15,135 nt of DNA from NCBI GenBank assembly GCA_003232715.1, contig QIJG01000144.1:1-15135 (forward strand). The letters are read 5' to 3'. Shown in pieces: positions 6,195-13,953 of the stretch; the first letter of the stretch is position 1, and every line of letters starts with the position of its first letter. Both the position numbers and the translations under genes were made by a program. Source of the DNA: Nitrospirota bacterium (GTDB lineage: Bacteria; Nitrospirota; Thermodesulfovibrionia; Thermodesulfovibrionales; JdFR-85). Under the pieces are notes generated by a model, which searched no databases, was not told the origin of the DNA, and was given only the letters and a program-made list of their open reading frames with translations.

Positions 6195-7042
6195 TCAAAT
6201 TCAACAAGGTTGCAATCATAGGGGTCGGGCTTATAGGGTCCTCCCTTGCCCTTGCCCTCAGGAAATATGGTCTTGCTGCCGGAATCAAGGGGTCAGGCCG
6301 CAAAGAGAGCAACCTTAAAAAGGCAATACAGCAGGGTGTAATTGACTCATACAGCCTCAGGCATTCCGAGATAGTGGAAGGTGCCGACCTTGTGGTGCTT
6401 GCCACCCCTGTTGGATGTTTTAAGACAGTGATTGAAGAGGCAGTGCCTTTTCTCAAAAAAGGGGCGATTGTTACGGATGTGGGGAGTGTTAAGGGGAGAC
6501 TCGCAAGGGAGATGGAAGGGCTGATGCCAGATGGTGTCACATTTGTTGGCGGGCATCCTATTGCAGGCTCTGACCGTTCGGGTATTGATGCCGCTACTGA
6601 AGATCTCTTTGCCGGGGCAAAATGTATTATAACCCCTACAGGGCATACATCTGAAGAGGCGGTCAGGAAGATTACAGAACTCTGGACCGCGATTGGAGCC
6701 GAGGTCTGCTTCCTCTCTCCCGAAGAGCATGACCTGGTCTTTGCCCTTGTCAGTCATCTTCCCCACCTCATCGCCTATGCCCTTGTCAATACGGTAAGTG
6801 ATGTTAATCCGGAGTATATTCATTATGCGGGTAAGGGGTTTAAGGATACCACCAGGGTGGCCCTCAGTTCGCCCGAGCTCTGGAGGGATATCTGTTTTAA
6901 AAATAAAGAGAACCTTCTTGACCTTGTGCAAAGGTTTCAGGAGAGTCTCTCCGGTATGGTCGATGTGCTGAAGAGGAATGACTCTGAAGGTCTGGAAGCC
7001 CTGTTTGAGAAGGCGCAGAGACTGAGGGGCAAACTTTTATAA
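6191..7042 (+). CDS. tyrA: Prephenate (or arogenate) dehydrogenase
   Basis: A 283-residue NAD(P)-dependent enzyme that oxidatively decarboxylates prephenate (or arogenate) on the way to tyrosine. The N-terminal Rossmann fold carries GVGLIGSS (11-18), followed by LVVLATPVG and TDVGSVKG. GGHPIAGS (120-127) holds the conserved catalytic-region histidine. The C-terminal helical dimerization domain has SHLPHLIAYAL (188 onward) and GFKDTTRVA (216-224). There is no ACT domain and no chorismate mutase fusion, so this is the short monofunctional form. Substrate and cofactor choice cannot be read from sequence alone. The ATG overlaps the aroF stop by four bases, with GAGG eight bases upstream. Confidence 0.94.
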   Translation: MIKFNKVAIIGVGLIGSSLALALRKYGLAAGIKGSGRKESNLKKAIQQGVIDSYSLRHSEIVEGADLVVLATPVGCFKTVIEEAVPFLKKGAIVTDVGSVKGRLAREMEGLMPDGVTFVGGHPIAGSDRSGIDAATEDLFAGAKCIITPTGHTSEEAVRKITELWTAIGAEVCFLSPEEHDLVFALVSHLPHLIAYALVNTVSDVNPEYIHYAGKGFKDTTRVALSSPELWRDICFKNKENLLDLVQRFQESLSGMVDVLKRNDSEGLEALFEKAQRLRGKLL

Positions 7043-7155
7043 GGCGTTATTCGTTATAAGTTTGCAGTTATACGGAAAAAACAGAAGCAACGACTTAAAT
7101 ATATGTAATTTTACCTCAAATAACCAATAACCCAAAATCAGGCGATAAGGTGTAA
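7043..7155. other. 113-base AT-rich spacer between tyrA and aroA with inverted repeat
   Basis: GTTATTCGTTAT (7046-7057) and ATAACCAATAAC (7120-7131) are complementary at 11 of 12 positions and enclose 62 bases. No terminator-like U tract follows. The spacer ends with the AAGGTG ribosome site of aroA (7148-7152). The role of the repeat is unknown. Confidence 0.35.
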
Positions 7156-8448
7156 ATGGTTGACAGTATTAAACTTTTAAGGTCAGGCCCCCTGAGGGGT
7201 GAGGTCATACCGCCTCCCGATAAATCCATCTCTCACAGGGCTCTGATTTTTGCATCCATTGCAAAGGGCAAAAGCATTATCCGTAATCTGCTGAGGGCTG
7301 ATGACCCGTTGAGAACCCTTGATGCCATGAGTTCGCTTGGCATGGAAATAAGGGATTCCGGGGAGACAGTCGAGGTTTATGGAAAGGGCCTTCATGGTCT
7401 CAGGGAGCCGGAGGATGTGATAAATTGCGGTAACTCCGGTACCACCATGAGGTTGCTTGCGGGTCTTCTGTCGGGACAGCCTTTCTTCTCCGTGCTGACA
7501 GGGGATGGTTCCCTCAGGCAGAGGCCGATGAAAAGGATTATAGAGCCGCTGAGGATGATGGGTGCCGGTCTGTATGGAAGGACAGGGGATACGCTTGCAC
7601 CGATTGCTGTAAAGGGCGGGGGACTGACAGGAATCCATTACAAGAGTCCCGTTGCCTCGGCCCAGGTAAAATCTGCTGTTCTACTTGCCGCCCTGTATGC
7701 CGAGGGTGAGACGGTTGTGGAGGAACCCCGGAAGTCCAGGGATCATACAGAGCGGATGCTGCCTGCTATCGGAGCAGGTCTCAGGGTTGAGGGGCTCAGG
7801 ATTATAATATCCGGGGGAAATGACCTTACACCTTTTGAGATTACAGTCCCGGGCGATTTTTCATCATCAGCCTTTTTTATGGTGGCAGCGGCAATTATAA
7901 AGGATTCGGAGATAATAATAAGAAACGTCGGCATCAACCCAACCCGTAGAGGTCTGTTTGATATCATGAAGAGGATGGGGGCGGATCTGGAGATTATAGA
8001 TAGACGGATTGTCTCGGGAGAGATGGTTGCAGATATTCTTTGCAGATATGCGAAGAGGCTTGTTGCAACGGAGATTGTTCCGGAGGAGGTCCCTGCAATG
8101 ATTGATGAGTTTCCGGTCTTCTGTGTGCTTGCCTCCAGGGCTGAGGGGACGACAACCATCAGGGGAGCCGGAGAACTCAGGGTAAAGGAATCCGACAGGA
8201 TTGCCGCTATGGCCTCTGAACTGAGAAAGATGGGTGTTAATGTAACTGAATACCCTGACGGGCTGGAGATCAGCGGTCCCGTGGATCTGAGAGGTACGAC
8301 CCTGGAGGCTCATAACGACCATCGCGTGGCAATGGCCCTCTCAGTGGCTGCACTCGTGGCAGAGGGCTGTACTACGGTGCAAGGTGTAGCGGCTGTTGAT
8401 ATATCATTTCCGGGCTTTTATGACCGGATTCTGGAGCTTACGGGGTGA
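7156..8448 (+). CDS. aroA: 3-phosphoshikimate 1-carboxyvinyltransferase (EPSP synthase)
   Basis: A 430-residue, two-domain enzyme that transfers the enolpyruvyl group of PEP to shikimate 3-phosphate, the sixth shikimate-pathway step. Conserved segments are PDKSISHRA (21-29, with K23, S24 and R28), CGNSGTTMRLLAGLL (91-105), GDGSLRQRPM (116-125), SAQVKSA (168-174), the general base region IDEFP (D317), KESDR (344-348) and HNDHRVAM (386-393). Length is usual for the family. The GNSGTTMRL loop and RQRPM form are those common in Gram-positive, delta-proteobacterial and related enzymes. The start at 7156 is preceded by AAGGTG four bases upstream. The gene continues the aromatic set after a 113-base spacer. 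Confidence 0.96.
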   Translation: MVDSIKLLRSGPLRGEVIPPPDKSISHRALIFASIAKGKSIIRNLLRADDPLRTLDAMSSLGMEIRDSGETVEVYGKGLHGLREPEDVINCGNSGTTMRLLAGLLSGQPFFSVLTGDGSLRQRPMKRIIEPLRMMGAGLYGRTGDTLAPIAVKGGGLTGIHYKSPVASAQVKSAVLLAALYAEGETVVEEPRKSRDHTERMLPAIGAGLRVEGLRIIISGGNDLTPFEITVPGDFSSSAFFMVAAAIIKDSEIIIRNVGINPTRRGLFDIMKRMGADLEIIDRRIVSGEMVADILCRYAKRLVATEIVPEEVPAMIDEFPVFCVLASRAEGTTTIRGAGELRVKESDRIAAMASELRKMGVNVTEYPDGLEISGPVDLRGTTLEAHNDHRVAMALSVAALVAEGCTTVQGVAAVDISFPGFYDRILELTG

Positions 8449-8518
8449 TAGACTTGAGCTCTTCCTTGTTTACCGTAAGTCTTAAGAGTCATGATTTCAC
8501 AAACCGCCTGATTTATAG

Positions 8519-9181
8519 ATGACTAAGAAACGGATTATAACAATAGATGGCCCATCAGGGGCCGGTAAGAGTACTGTTGCCAGGCTGCTGGCAGACAGTC
8601 TGGGGTTTCAGTATCTTGATACCGGGGCACTTTACAGGGCGGTTGCCCTCTATCTGAGACGGTATGGAGTCAGCGAAGATGTTACTGGTGAGACGTTAAC
8701 CCGGCTTCTGAAGGGTCTGGATACAGGTTTCTCTGAAGGCAGGGTTTTTATAAATGGAGAGGATGTGTCGGAGGCTATCAGGACCCCTGAGATAGGGCAT
8801 TACTCATCGGTCTTTTCTGCAAGGAGACCTGTAAGAGAGTTCCTTTTTGCTATACAGCGGGCTTATCCCGAAAAATACGATACAGTTGTTGAAGGCAGGG
8901 ACATGGGGACCGTTGTCTTCCCAGAGGCCTGGATGAAGTTTTTTCTTGACGCCTCCCAACAGGAGAGGGCAAGGAGAAGGTACCTTCAGTTAGTGCAAAA
9001 GGGGATAGTTGTTACAATGGAGGAGGCACTGAAGGATGTGCAGCAGAGAGATGAGAGGGATTCCTGCCGGGAGCTGGCTCCCCTGCGACAGGCCCGGGAC
9101 GCAGTTTATATTGATACCACATCCATGGGGATTGAAGAGACCATTAAAAAGATGTTAGAGTTCCTTATAGGTAACGGGTGA
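8519..9181 (+). CDS. cmk: Cytidylate (CMP) kinase
   Basis: A 220-residue kinase phosphorylating CMP/dCMP to the diphosphates with ATP. The P-loop is GPSGAGKS (11-18), with DTGALYRA (34-41) in the CMP-binding region and EGRDMGTVVFP (125-135). The lid-like ERARRRYLQL and DVQQRDERDSCRELAPL segments also match the family. The start is certain despite no visible Shine-Dalgarno, because an in-frame TAG directly precedes the ATG. Linkage aroA-cmk-rpsA is common across bacteria. A 70-base gap separates it from aroA. Confidence 0.95.
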   Translation: MTKKRIITIDGPSGAGKSTVARLLADSLGFQYLDTGALYRAVALYLRRYGVSEDVTGETLTRLLKGLDTGFSEGRVFINGEDVSEAIRTPEIGHYSSVFSARRPVREFLFAIQRAYPEKYDTVVEGRDMGTVVFPEAWMKFFLDASQQERARRRYLQLVQKGIVVTMEEALKDVQQRDERDSCRELAPLRQARDAVYIDTTSMGIEETIKKMLEFLIGNG

Positions 9182-9202
9182 TGAATCTAAAGTCCGTTAC
9201 CT
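9169..9202. repeat. Inverted repeat over the cmk stop codon
   Basis: AGGTAACGG (9169-9177) and CCGTTACCT (9194-9202) form a perfect 9-bp stem with a 16-base loop that contains the cmk TGA. No U tract follows. GTAACCT recurs at 9207-9213, just before plsC. It may be an RNA stability or translation-control hairpin. Confidence 0.4.
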
Positions 9203-9216
9203 GTCTGTAACCTGTT

Positions 9217-9834
9217 ATGTACTGGATATTAAGAGCTGTCTTAAAGATAGTTTATAAATTATTGTTTTGTTGTGAGGTCAGGGGGATAGAGAATATACCT
9301 GCCGAGGGGGGAGTTATAATCGCTGCAAATCATCTGAGCTATCTCGACCCCCCACTTATCGGTGCATGTATAAGGAGGAGGGCGGTCTTCATGGCAAAGA
9401 GCAGTCTTTTTCATGTACCTGTAATCGGATGGTTTGTGAGACGTCTTTCCATTCCTGTTGATAAGGACAGGGTCAGACCTTCTGCAATAAAGGAGGCTGT
9501 GAGGCAACTGAAAGAAGGTAAAGTCCTTGTGATGTTTCCGGAGGGCAGAAGGAGTAAAGAGGGAGACGTTGGAGGAGGAAAGAGAGGGGTTGCCATGGTT
9601 GCAGCCATGAGTCACGCAAAGGTTGTTCCGGCATTGATTGAGGGTACGGAAAGGGCCTTGCCTGCAGGGTCGGGATTTTTAAAACCAACGAGAGTGAGGG
9701 TGACCTTCGGAGTCCCCATTGAAGATAGAGGTGCGGAAACAAGCAAGGGTTTTCAGCAACGGATAACTGATGAGATTATGGATAAAATCAGGGAACTTAA
9801 GCCGGAACCCACAATGCGTAACTCAAATTTATAA
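9217..9834 (+). CDS. plsC: 1-acyl-sn-glycerol-3-phosphate acyltransferase
   Basis: A 205-residue membrane-associated acyltransferase that converts lysophosphatidate to phosphatidate in phospholipid synthesis. It shows the four family blocks: NHLSYLD (38-44, the NHX4D catalytic motif with H39 and D44), SLFHVPVIGWFVRR (63-76), FPEGRRS (107-113) and VPALIEGTE (137-145). A short hydrophobic N-terminus (YWILRAVLKIVYKLLFCC) probably seats it on the inner membrane. An in-frame TAA at 9208-9210 fixes the start at 9217; no good ribosome site is visible. The gene sits between cmk and ispH as in related genomes. Confidence 0.92.
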   Translation: MYWILRAVLKIVYKLLFCCEVRGIENIPAEGGVIIAANHLSYLDPPLIGACIRRRAVFMAKSSLFHVPVIGWFVRRLSIPVDKDRVRPSAIKEAVRQLKEGKVLVMFPEGRRSKEGDVGGGKRGVAMVAAMSHAKVVPALIEGTERALPAGSGFLKPTRVRVTFGVPIEDRGAETSKGFQQRITDEIMDKIRELKPEPTMRNSNL

Positions 9835-9848
9835 CCAAGGGTTTTGTT

Positions 9849-10708
9849 ATGGATATATATATTGCAAAAGGAGCCGGTTTTTGTTTTGGCGTGAAAAGGG
9901 CTGTTAATATAGCATTCAGAACAGCTGAAAGGTCTGCAAAGAGGGTTGCTACGCTTGGCCCCATAATCCACAATCCCCAGGTTGTGGAGAAACTACGTCA
10001 GGCCGGTGTGCGGCCACTGAATAAAGTTTCAGATGATGTGGATATACTCATAGTACGGACTCATGGTATCCCTTCTGATATTTACAAAGGACTCACTGAT
10101 GGAAGATTTGAGCTTATTGATGCCACCTGTCCGTTTGTAAAAAAGGCGCAGCAATATGCTAAACTTCTCAGGGAAGAAGGCTATCAGGTGCTTATTCTCG
10201 GTGATAAGGACCCCCTGAAGTAAAAGGAATTCTAAGTTATGCCGGTGAGAGTGCCATTGTTGTGAGAGACGCCGACGAAATGCCCATACTTAATTCACGT
10301 GTCGGCGTTGTTGTTCAGACCACACAGCCTGTTGAAGCCTTGAAAAAATTGCTTGACAAGGTTATAAAGACAGTAAAAGAGGTAAAAGTATATAATACCA
10401 TTTGTAACTCGACAGCCCTCAGGTTGAGAGAGACAGGGGATATGACCAGGAAGGTTGACCTTATGCTCGTTGTTGGCGGAAAAAACAGTGCAAATACAAA
10501 ACAGCTTGTCACTTTATGTAATGATAGCGGGGTAAAGACATACCATGTTGAGACAGCCGGCGATTTGTGTCCGGAGTGGTTTGATGGGGTGGAAAAAATT
10601 GGTATAACCGCCGGGGCTTCTACCCCTGACTGGATAATAAATGATATAGTAAAAAAAATAGAGGCCATTGGAGAGCTGGCATGTACTTCCAAAGGGCGGG
10701 AATCTTAG
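9849..10708 (+). pseudogene. ispH: 4-hydroxy-3-methylbut-2-enyl diphosphate reductase, interrupted by a one-base frameshift
   Basis: IspH is the [4Fe-4S] enzyme of the last MEP-pathway step, making IPP and DMAPP. The first part (9849-10223) has the cluster ligand C12 in GFCFGV, HNP (H41), RTHGIP (H72) and DATCPF (C94), then runs GDKD-PLK to a premature TAA. The second part, from 10214 in the -1 frame, continues PEVKGILSYAGESAIVV and contains QTTQ, NTICNSTALR with the third cluster cysteine, and GITAGASTPDW. The family has GxxxHPEVxG at the joint, so the His codon CAC has lost its A inside the run of five C at 10211-10215. Restored length would be about 286 residues, normal for IspH. Either a sequencing error or a real mutation. 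Confidence 0.92.
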
Positions 10709-10732
10709 GTTATACAGGAGGTTATTTTGCTA

Positions 10733-12304
10733 ATGGAGACTCATAACAGGGAGCTTGACGAACTTTACTCCGGAACAATTCCTGATATTGTTGAAGGAGG
10801 AAAGGTTATTTCCATAAAACCAGACAGTGTGGTTGTTGATATCGGATATAAATCCGAGGGTTTTATATCCATAGAGGAGTTTGCAGAAAAGGACAGGGGG
10901 GGACTCTGCGAAGGAGCTGAGATAGAGGTATATGTATCAAGGATTGATGCTGACGGTCTCGTAATACTGTCACCAGAGAAGGCGAGGAAGATAAGGACCT
11001 TGCAACGACTGGAGGAGGCGCAGGAAGACGGTACCCCTGTTGAGGGAACAGTCGTAGAGAGAATCAAGGGTGGTTATAATGTGGATATTTCGGGAATAAG
11101 GGCCTTTATGCCGGGTTCCCAGGCAGACCTGAAACCTTTAAAAGATCCTGATAGCCTTAACGGACAGGAAATTGAGGTCAGGGTCCTGAAATTTAACAGC
11201 AAGTTGACAAACGTGATTGTTTCAAGGAGGGTTATATTAGAGGAAGAGCGGTTAAAGCTCAGGGAAAAGACCCTTGCCAATCTCAAGCCTGAGAGCGTCC
11301 TGTCCGGAGTTGTCAAAAATATTACTGATTATGGTGTTTTTGTCGACCTTGGAGGAATTGATGGCCTTCTTCACATATCCGACATATCCTGGGGACGGAT
11401 AAGACATCCATCCGATGTCTTTAATGTTGGACAGGAGGTTGAGGTTATGGTGGTCAACTTTGCCCCTGAGACAGAAAAGGTTACCCTGGGATATAAACAA
11501 AAAAGATCCGACCCATGGCTTAATATTGAAGAGAAGTATCCTGTCGGCAGCGTGGTTAGTGGCAAAGTGGTAAGTCTTACTGATTATGGTGCCTTTGTTG
11601 AGATTGAAGACGGGGTGGAGGGACTGGTGCATGTGTCTGAACTCGACTGGTCTCCCAGACCCAAGCATCCGTCAAATTATATGGAGGTCGGGGATTTTGT
11701 AGATGCACAGATACTGAAGGTTGATCCAAAGGAGAGGAGGGTCTCTCTGGGAATCAAGCAGCTGAAGCCAAAGCCCTGGAAACTCGTTGCCGAGAGATAT
11801 GAGGTTGGTCGGCGTATAAATGGCAGGGTAAGGAGTCTGACGGAATTTGGAGCCTTTATCGGATTGCCGGAGGGAGTGGATGCCCTGCTTCATATATCTG
11901 ATATGTCATGGACGAAGCATGTCAGGCATCCATCTGAAATCCTGCGTAAAGGACAGATGATTGAAGCTGTTATCCTGAGCCTGGAGCCGGAAAAAGAGAG
12001 GATGGCCCTTGGTCTCAAACAGCTTGTCACGGACCCTTGGGAAGAGAAGATACCTGCAGACTTTCAGCTCGGTGACGAAGTTAAATGCAAGGTACTGAGA
12101 CATACTGAGTTCGGCATCTTTGTCGAGCTCGAAGGCGAGGTGGAGGGCCTTATCTATTCCTCGGAGATTGATACCGGCGGGAAAAAGCCCGACGAGATTT
12201 ATAAGGATGGGGATGAGATAGTCGTCAGGATTATCAAGGTGGAGGTGGAAGGTCGAAAGATCGGACTTAGTCTGAAAACGCTAAAACATGAAACGAATGA
12301 GTAG
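10733..12304 (+). CDS. rpsA: 30S ribosomal protein S1
   Basis: A 523-residue protein with six S1 (OB-fold) RNA-binding domains, at about residues 18-82, 102-166, 188-255, 272-343, 357-430 and 446-516. Domains 3-6 show the classic pattern, for example VKNITDYGVFVDLGGIDGLL and HISDISWGRIRHPSD. The first two are more diverged, as in E. coli S1, where they bind the ribosome. It helps load mRNA on the 30S subunit. A TTG at 10727 lies five bases after AGGAGG (10716-10721) and the ATG at 10733 lies eleven after it; the ATG is preferred, but the TTG start would add two residues. The length and six-domain form fit Gram-negative S1. The ispH-rpsA linkage is common. Confidence 0.95.
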   Translation: METHNRELDELYSGTIPDIVEGGKVISIKPDSVVVDIGYKSEGFISIEEFAEKDRGGLCEGAEIEVYVSRIDADGLVILSPEKARKIRTLQRLEEAQEDGTPVEGTVVERIKGGYNVDISGIRAFMPGSQADLKPLKDPDSLNGQEIEVRVLKFNSKLTNVIVSRRVILEEERLKLREKTLANLKPESVLSGVVKNITDYGVFVDLGGIDGLLHISDISWGRIRHPSDVFNVGQEVEVMVVNFAPETEKVTLGYKQKRSDPWLNIEEKYPVGSVVSGKVVSLTDYGAFVEIEDGVEGLVHVSELDWSPRPKHPSNYMEVGDFVDAQILKVDPKERRVSLGIKQLKPKPWKLVAERYEVGRRINGRVRSLTEFGAFIGLPEGVDALLHISDMSWTKHVRHPSEILRKGQMIEAVILSLEPEKERMALGLKQLVTDPWEEKIPADFQLGDEVKCKVLRHTEFGIFVELEGEVEGLIYSSEIDTGGKKPDEIYKDGDEIVVRIIKVEVEGRKIGLSLKTLKHETNE

Positions 12305-12358
12305 CTCAGGTATCGCTAAGTAATTGATTCCGGATCCTGACGCTCTTTATGGAGACAA

Positions 12359-13207
12359 ATGAAAAAACTTTGTGTGATATTAGCGATACTGTTGTTGGCT
12401 ACTATCCTTGTGAGCCTGGTTGTGACTTTTGTCGGCAGGTATATGCCGATAGGGGAGAAGATAGCTCTTGTGAGGATAGAAGGCCCGATCGTCTCTTCAG
12501 GAAGCACCATCGAGCAACTCCGGAAATACATGAAAGACTCAAGTGTAAAGGCTGTAGTTCTAAGAGTAGACAGCCCGGGAGGCGCCGTTGGACCATCTCA
12601 GGAGATCTATGAGGAGGTGGGCAAGCTGGTGAAGGTGAAACCCGTTGTCGTCTCGATGGGGTCTGTGGCGGCTTCAGGTGGGTATTACCTATCTGCTCCG
12701 GCAACGAAAATATATGCCAACCCCGGGACCGTTACAGGGTCAATCGGGGTAATCATGGAGATACCGAATTTTAAGGGTCTTATGGATAAGTTGGGAATCA
12801 GGACAGAGGTGATAAAGAGTGGGAAACACAAGGACCTGGCATCTGTCTTCAGGGGAATAGGTAAAGGGGACAGGGCCATCCTGCAGGGTGTACTTGATGA
12901 TGTCCATGACCAGTTTATCAGGGCTGTCTCTGAGAGTAGGGGAATTCCTTACGAACGTGTCAGGAAGATTGCTGATGGACGCGTCTTTACAGGAAGACAG
13001 GCAAAAGCAGTGGGTTTGGTTGATGCCCTTGGTGATCTCCAGGATGCCATTATGGAGGCTGCCAGCCTTGGAGGGATTAAAGGTGAGCCCAATGTGGTGT
13101 CAAAAAAAGAGAAATCATCAATATTTGATCTGCTAACCAGTCGTATACCGAAGGAGTTTAAAGAAATTCTTGGCACCGTCAGCCTGAAATATACCATGTA
13201 TTATTAA
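12359..13207 (+). CDS. sppA: Signal peptide peptidase SppA, short form (S49 family)
   Basis: A 282-residue serine protease that degrades leftover signal peptides in the membrane. Residues 4-26 (LCVILAILLLATILVSLVVT) form an N-terminal transmembrane anchor, with the catalytic domain outside. The S49 core has VLRVDSPGG (67-75), GSVAASGGYYLS with the nucleophile S106, TGSIGVI, and KSGKHKDLAS with the general base lysine K158. The Ser-Lys dyad is therefore complete in one domain, as in the Bacillus-type short enzyme that assembles as an oligomer. The start ATG follows GGAG by four bases, 54 bases after rpsA. Confidence 0.93.
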   Translation: MKKLCVILAILLLATILVSLVVTFVGRYMPIGEKIALVRIEGPIVSSGSTIEQLRKYMKDSSVKAVVLRVDSPGGAVGPSQEIYEEVGKLVKVKPVVVSMGSVAASGGYYLSAPATKIYANPGTVTGSIGVIMEIPNFKGLMDKLGIRTEVIKSGKHKDLASVFRGIGKGDRAILQGVLDDVHDQFIRAVSESRGIPYERVRKIADGRVFTGRQAKAVGLVDALGDLQDAIMEAASLGGIKGEPNVVSKKEKSSIFDLLTSRIPKEFKEILGTVSLKYTMYY

Positions 13208-13237
13208 AACCGAAATCTGAATAATCAAGGAGGGGTT

Positions 13238-13525
13238 ATGACCAGGTCTGAGCTTATTGAGAAAGTCTCTGAGAGGCTGGAGGGGTTTACGCTTAAGCAG
13301 GCCGAGATAATAGTTGAGACTTTTTTTGAGACCCTCAGTGAGGCCATTGGCAAGGGTGAAAAGGTAGAGTTGAGGGGGTTCGGTAATTTCAGAATCAAGA
13401 CCCGAAATCCGCGAAAGGCAAGAAACCCCAAGACAGGGCAGTCTGTTGAGGTTCCGGGGAAAAAGGTTGTATATTTCAGGACAGGCAAGGAGTTAAGAGA
13501 TCTTCTGAATTCCGGAAAGGGTTAA
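13238..13525 (+). CDS. Integration host factor / HU-family DNA-bending protein, IHF-beta-like
   Basis: A 95-residue nucleoid protein. The MTRSELIEKVSER start and the FRTGKELRDLL end resemble IHF subunits more than HU. The VELRGFGNFRIK core and RNPKTGQ, with the DNA-intercalating proline at the arm tip, are family hallmarks. IHF bends DNA as a dimer and often assists sigma-54 promoters; a link to the flgF site in this window is speculative. AGGAGG lies six bases before the ATG. The linkage rpsA-(sppA)-ihfB matches proteobacterial and related genomes, so this is probably the beta subunit; alpha or a homodimeric form cannot be excluded. Confidence 0.9.
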   Translation: MTRSELIEKVSERLEGFTLKQAEIIVETFFETLSEAIGKGEKVELRGFGNFRIKTRNPRKARNPKTGQSVEVPGKKVVYFRTGKELRDLLNSGKG

Positions 13526-13578
13526 CTCCTTAATTTAAAGAAGAAGGGCCGTTCCGGAGAACCTGAAAGTATGGGGAA

Positions 13579-13932
13579 ATGATCCAAAATCTCCGCAGAC
13601 ATCATAGATATCCAATATTGGCAACGGCGGTTGTTGAGGTAAAAAACGACAAAAACCCACAGCCCATTGAAACTATGGTTGCAAGCATTTCACAGTCGGG
13701 TATGGGAGTTTATTCTTATGCTCCTTTAGAAAAGGGTACCCCTGTAACAATTGAAATTACATTTATATCAGTAAAAGGGATTAAGGAAAACGATACTGCA
13801 GAAGGCAGAATTGTATGGTTATCCAATATGGGAAAGCTTTACTTCGTAGGGATAGCCTTTGATGAGGAACTGGACCCTGTCAGGCAGCCCCGTTTATATG
13901 AACACTTTTTTAAGATAATAAGTTGGGATTGA
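13579..13932 (+). CDS. PilZ-domain protein (putative c-di-GMP receptor)
   Basis: A 117-residue single-domain protein. The N-terminal RRHHRYPI (residues 6-13) supplies the RxxxR motif that grips cyclic di-GMP. The second motif, usually (D/N)xSxxG, is represented by SISQSGMG near residues 35-42, with Ser replacing the usual Asp/Asn. The rest (VTIEITFISVKG, EGRIVWLSNMGKLYFVGIAF) is a typical PilZ beta barrel. Such proteins relay c-di-GMP to motility, polysaccharide or pilus systems; the target is unknown. GGGG lies four bases before the ATG, 53 bases after the IHF gene. It may end the long plus-strand gene run and meets a convergent gene 21 bases later. Confidence 0.82.
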   Translation: MIQNLRRHHRYPILATAVVEVKNDKNPQPIETMVASISQSGMGVYSYAPLEKGTPVTIEITFISVKGIKENDTAEGRIVWLSNMGKLYFVGIAFDEELDPVRQPRLYEHFFKIISWD

Positions 13933-13953
13933 CAGGTCTGCAATAGCCCCGTC

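Noticed and set aside
6347..6931. 194-codon minus-strand frame inside tyrA
   Set aside because: It lies fully opposite a recognised gene and has no family-like motifs.
9181..9210. Nine-codon frame MNLKSVTCL overlapping the cmk stop (leader peptide)
   Set aside because: No ribosome site and no regulatory residue bias; likely chance.
10262..10708. Second half of ispH as an independent gene
   Set aside because: It contains only the C-terminal half of IspH, and homology extends upstream of this ATG to the frameshift.
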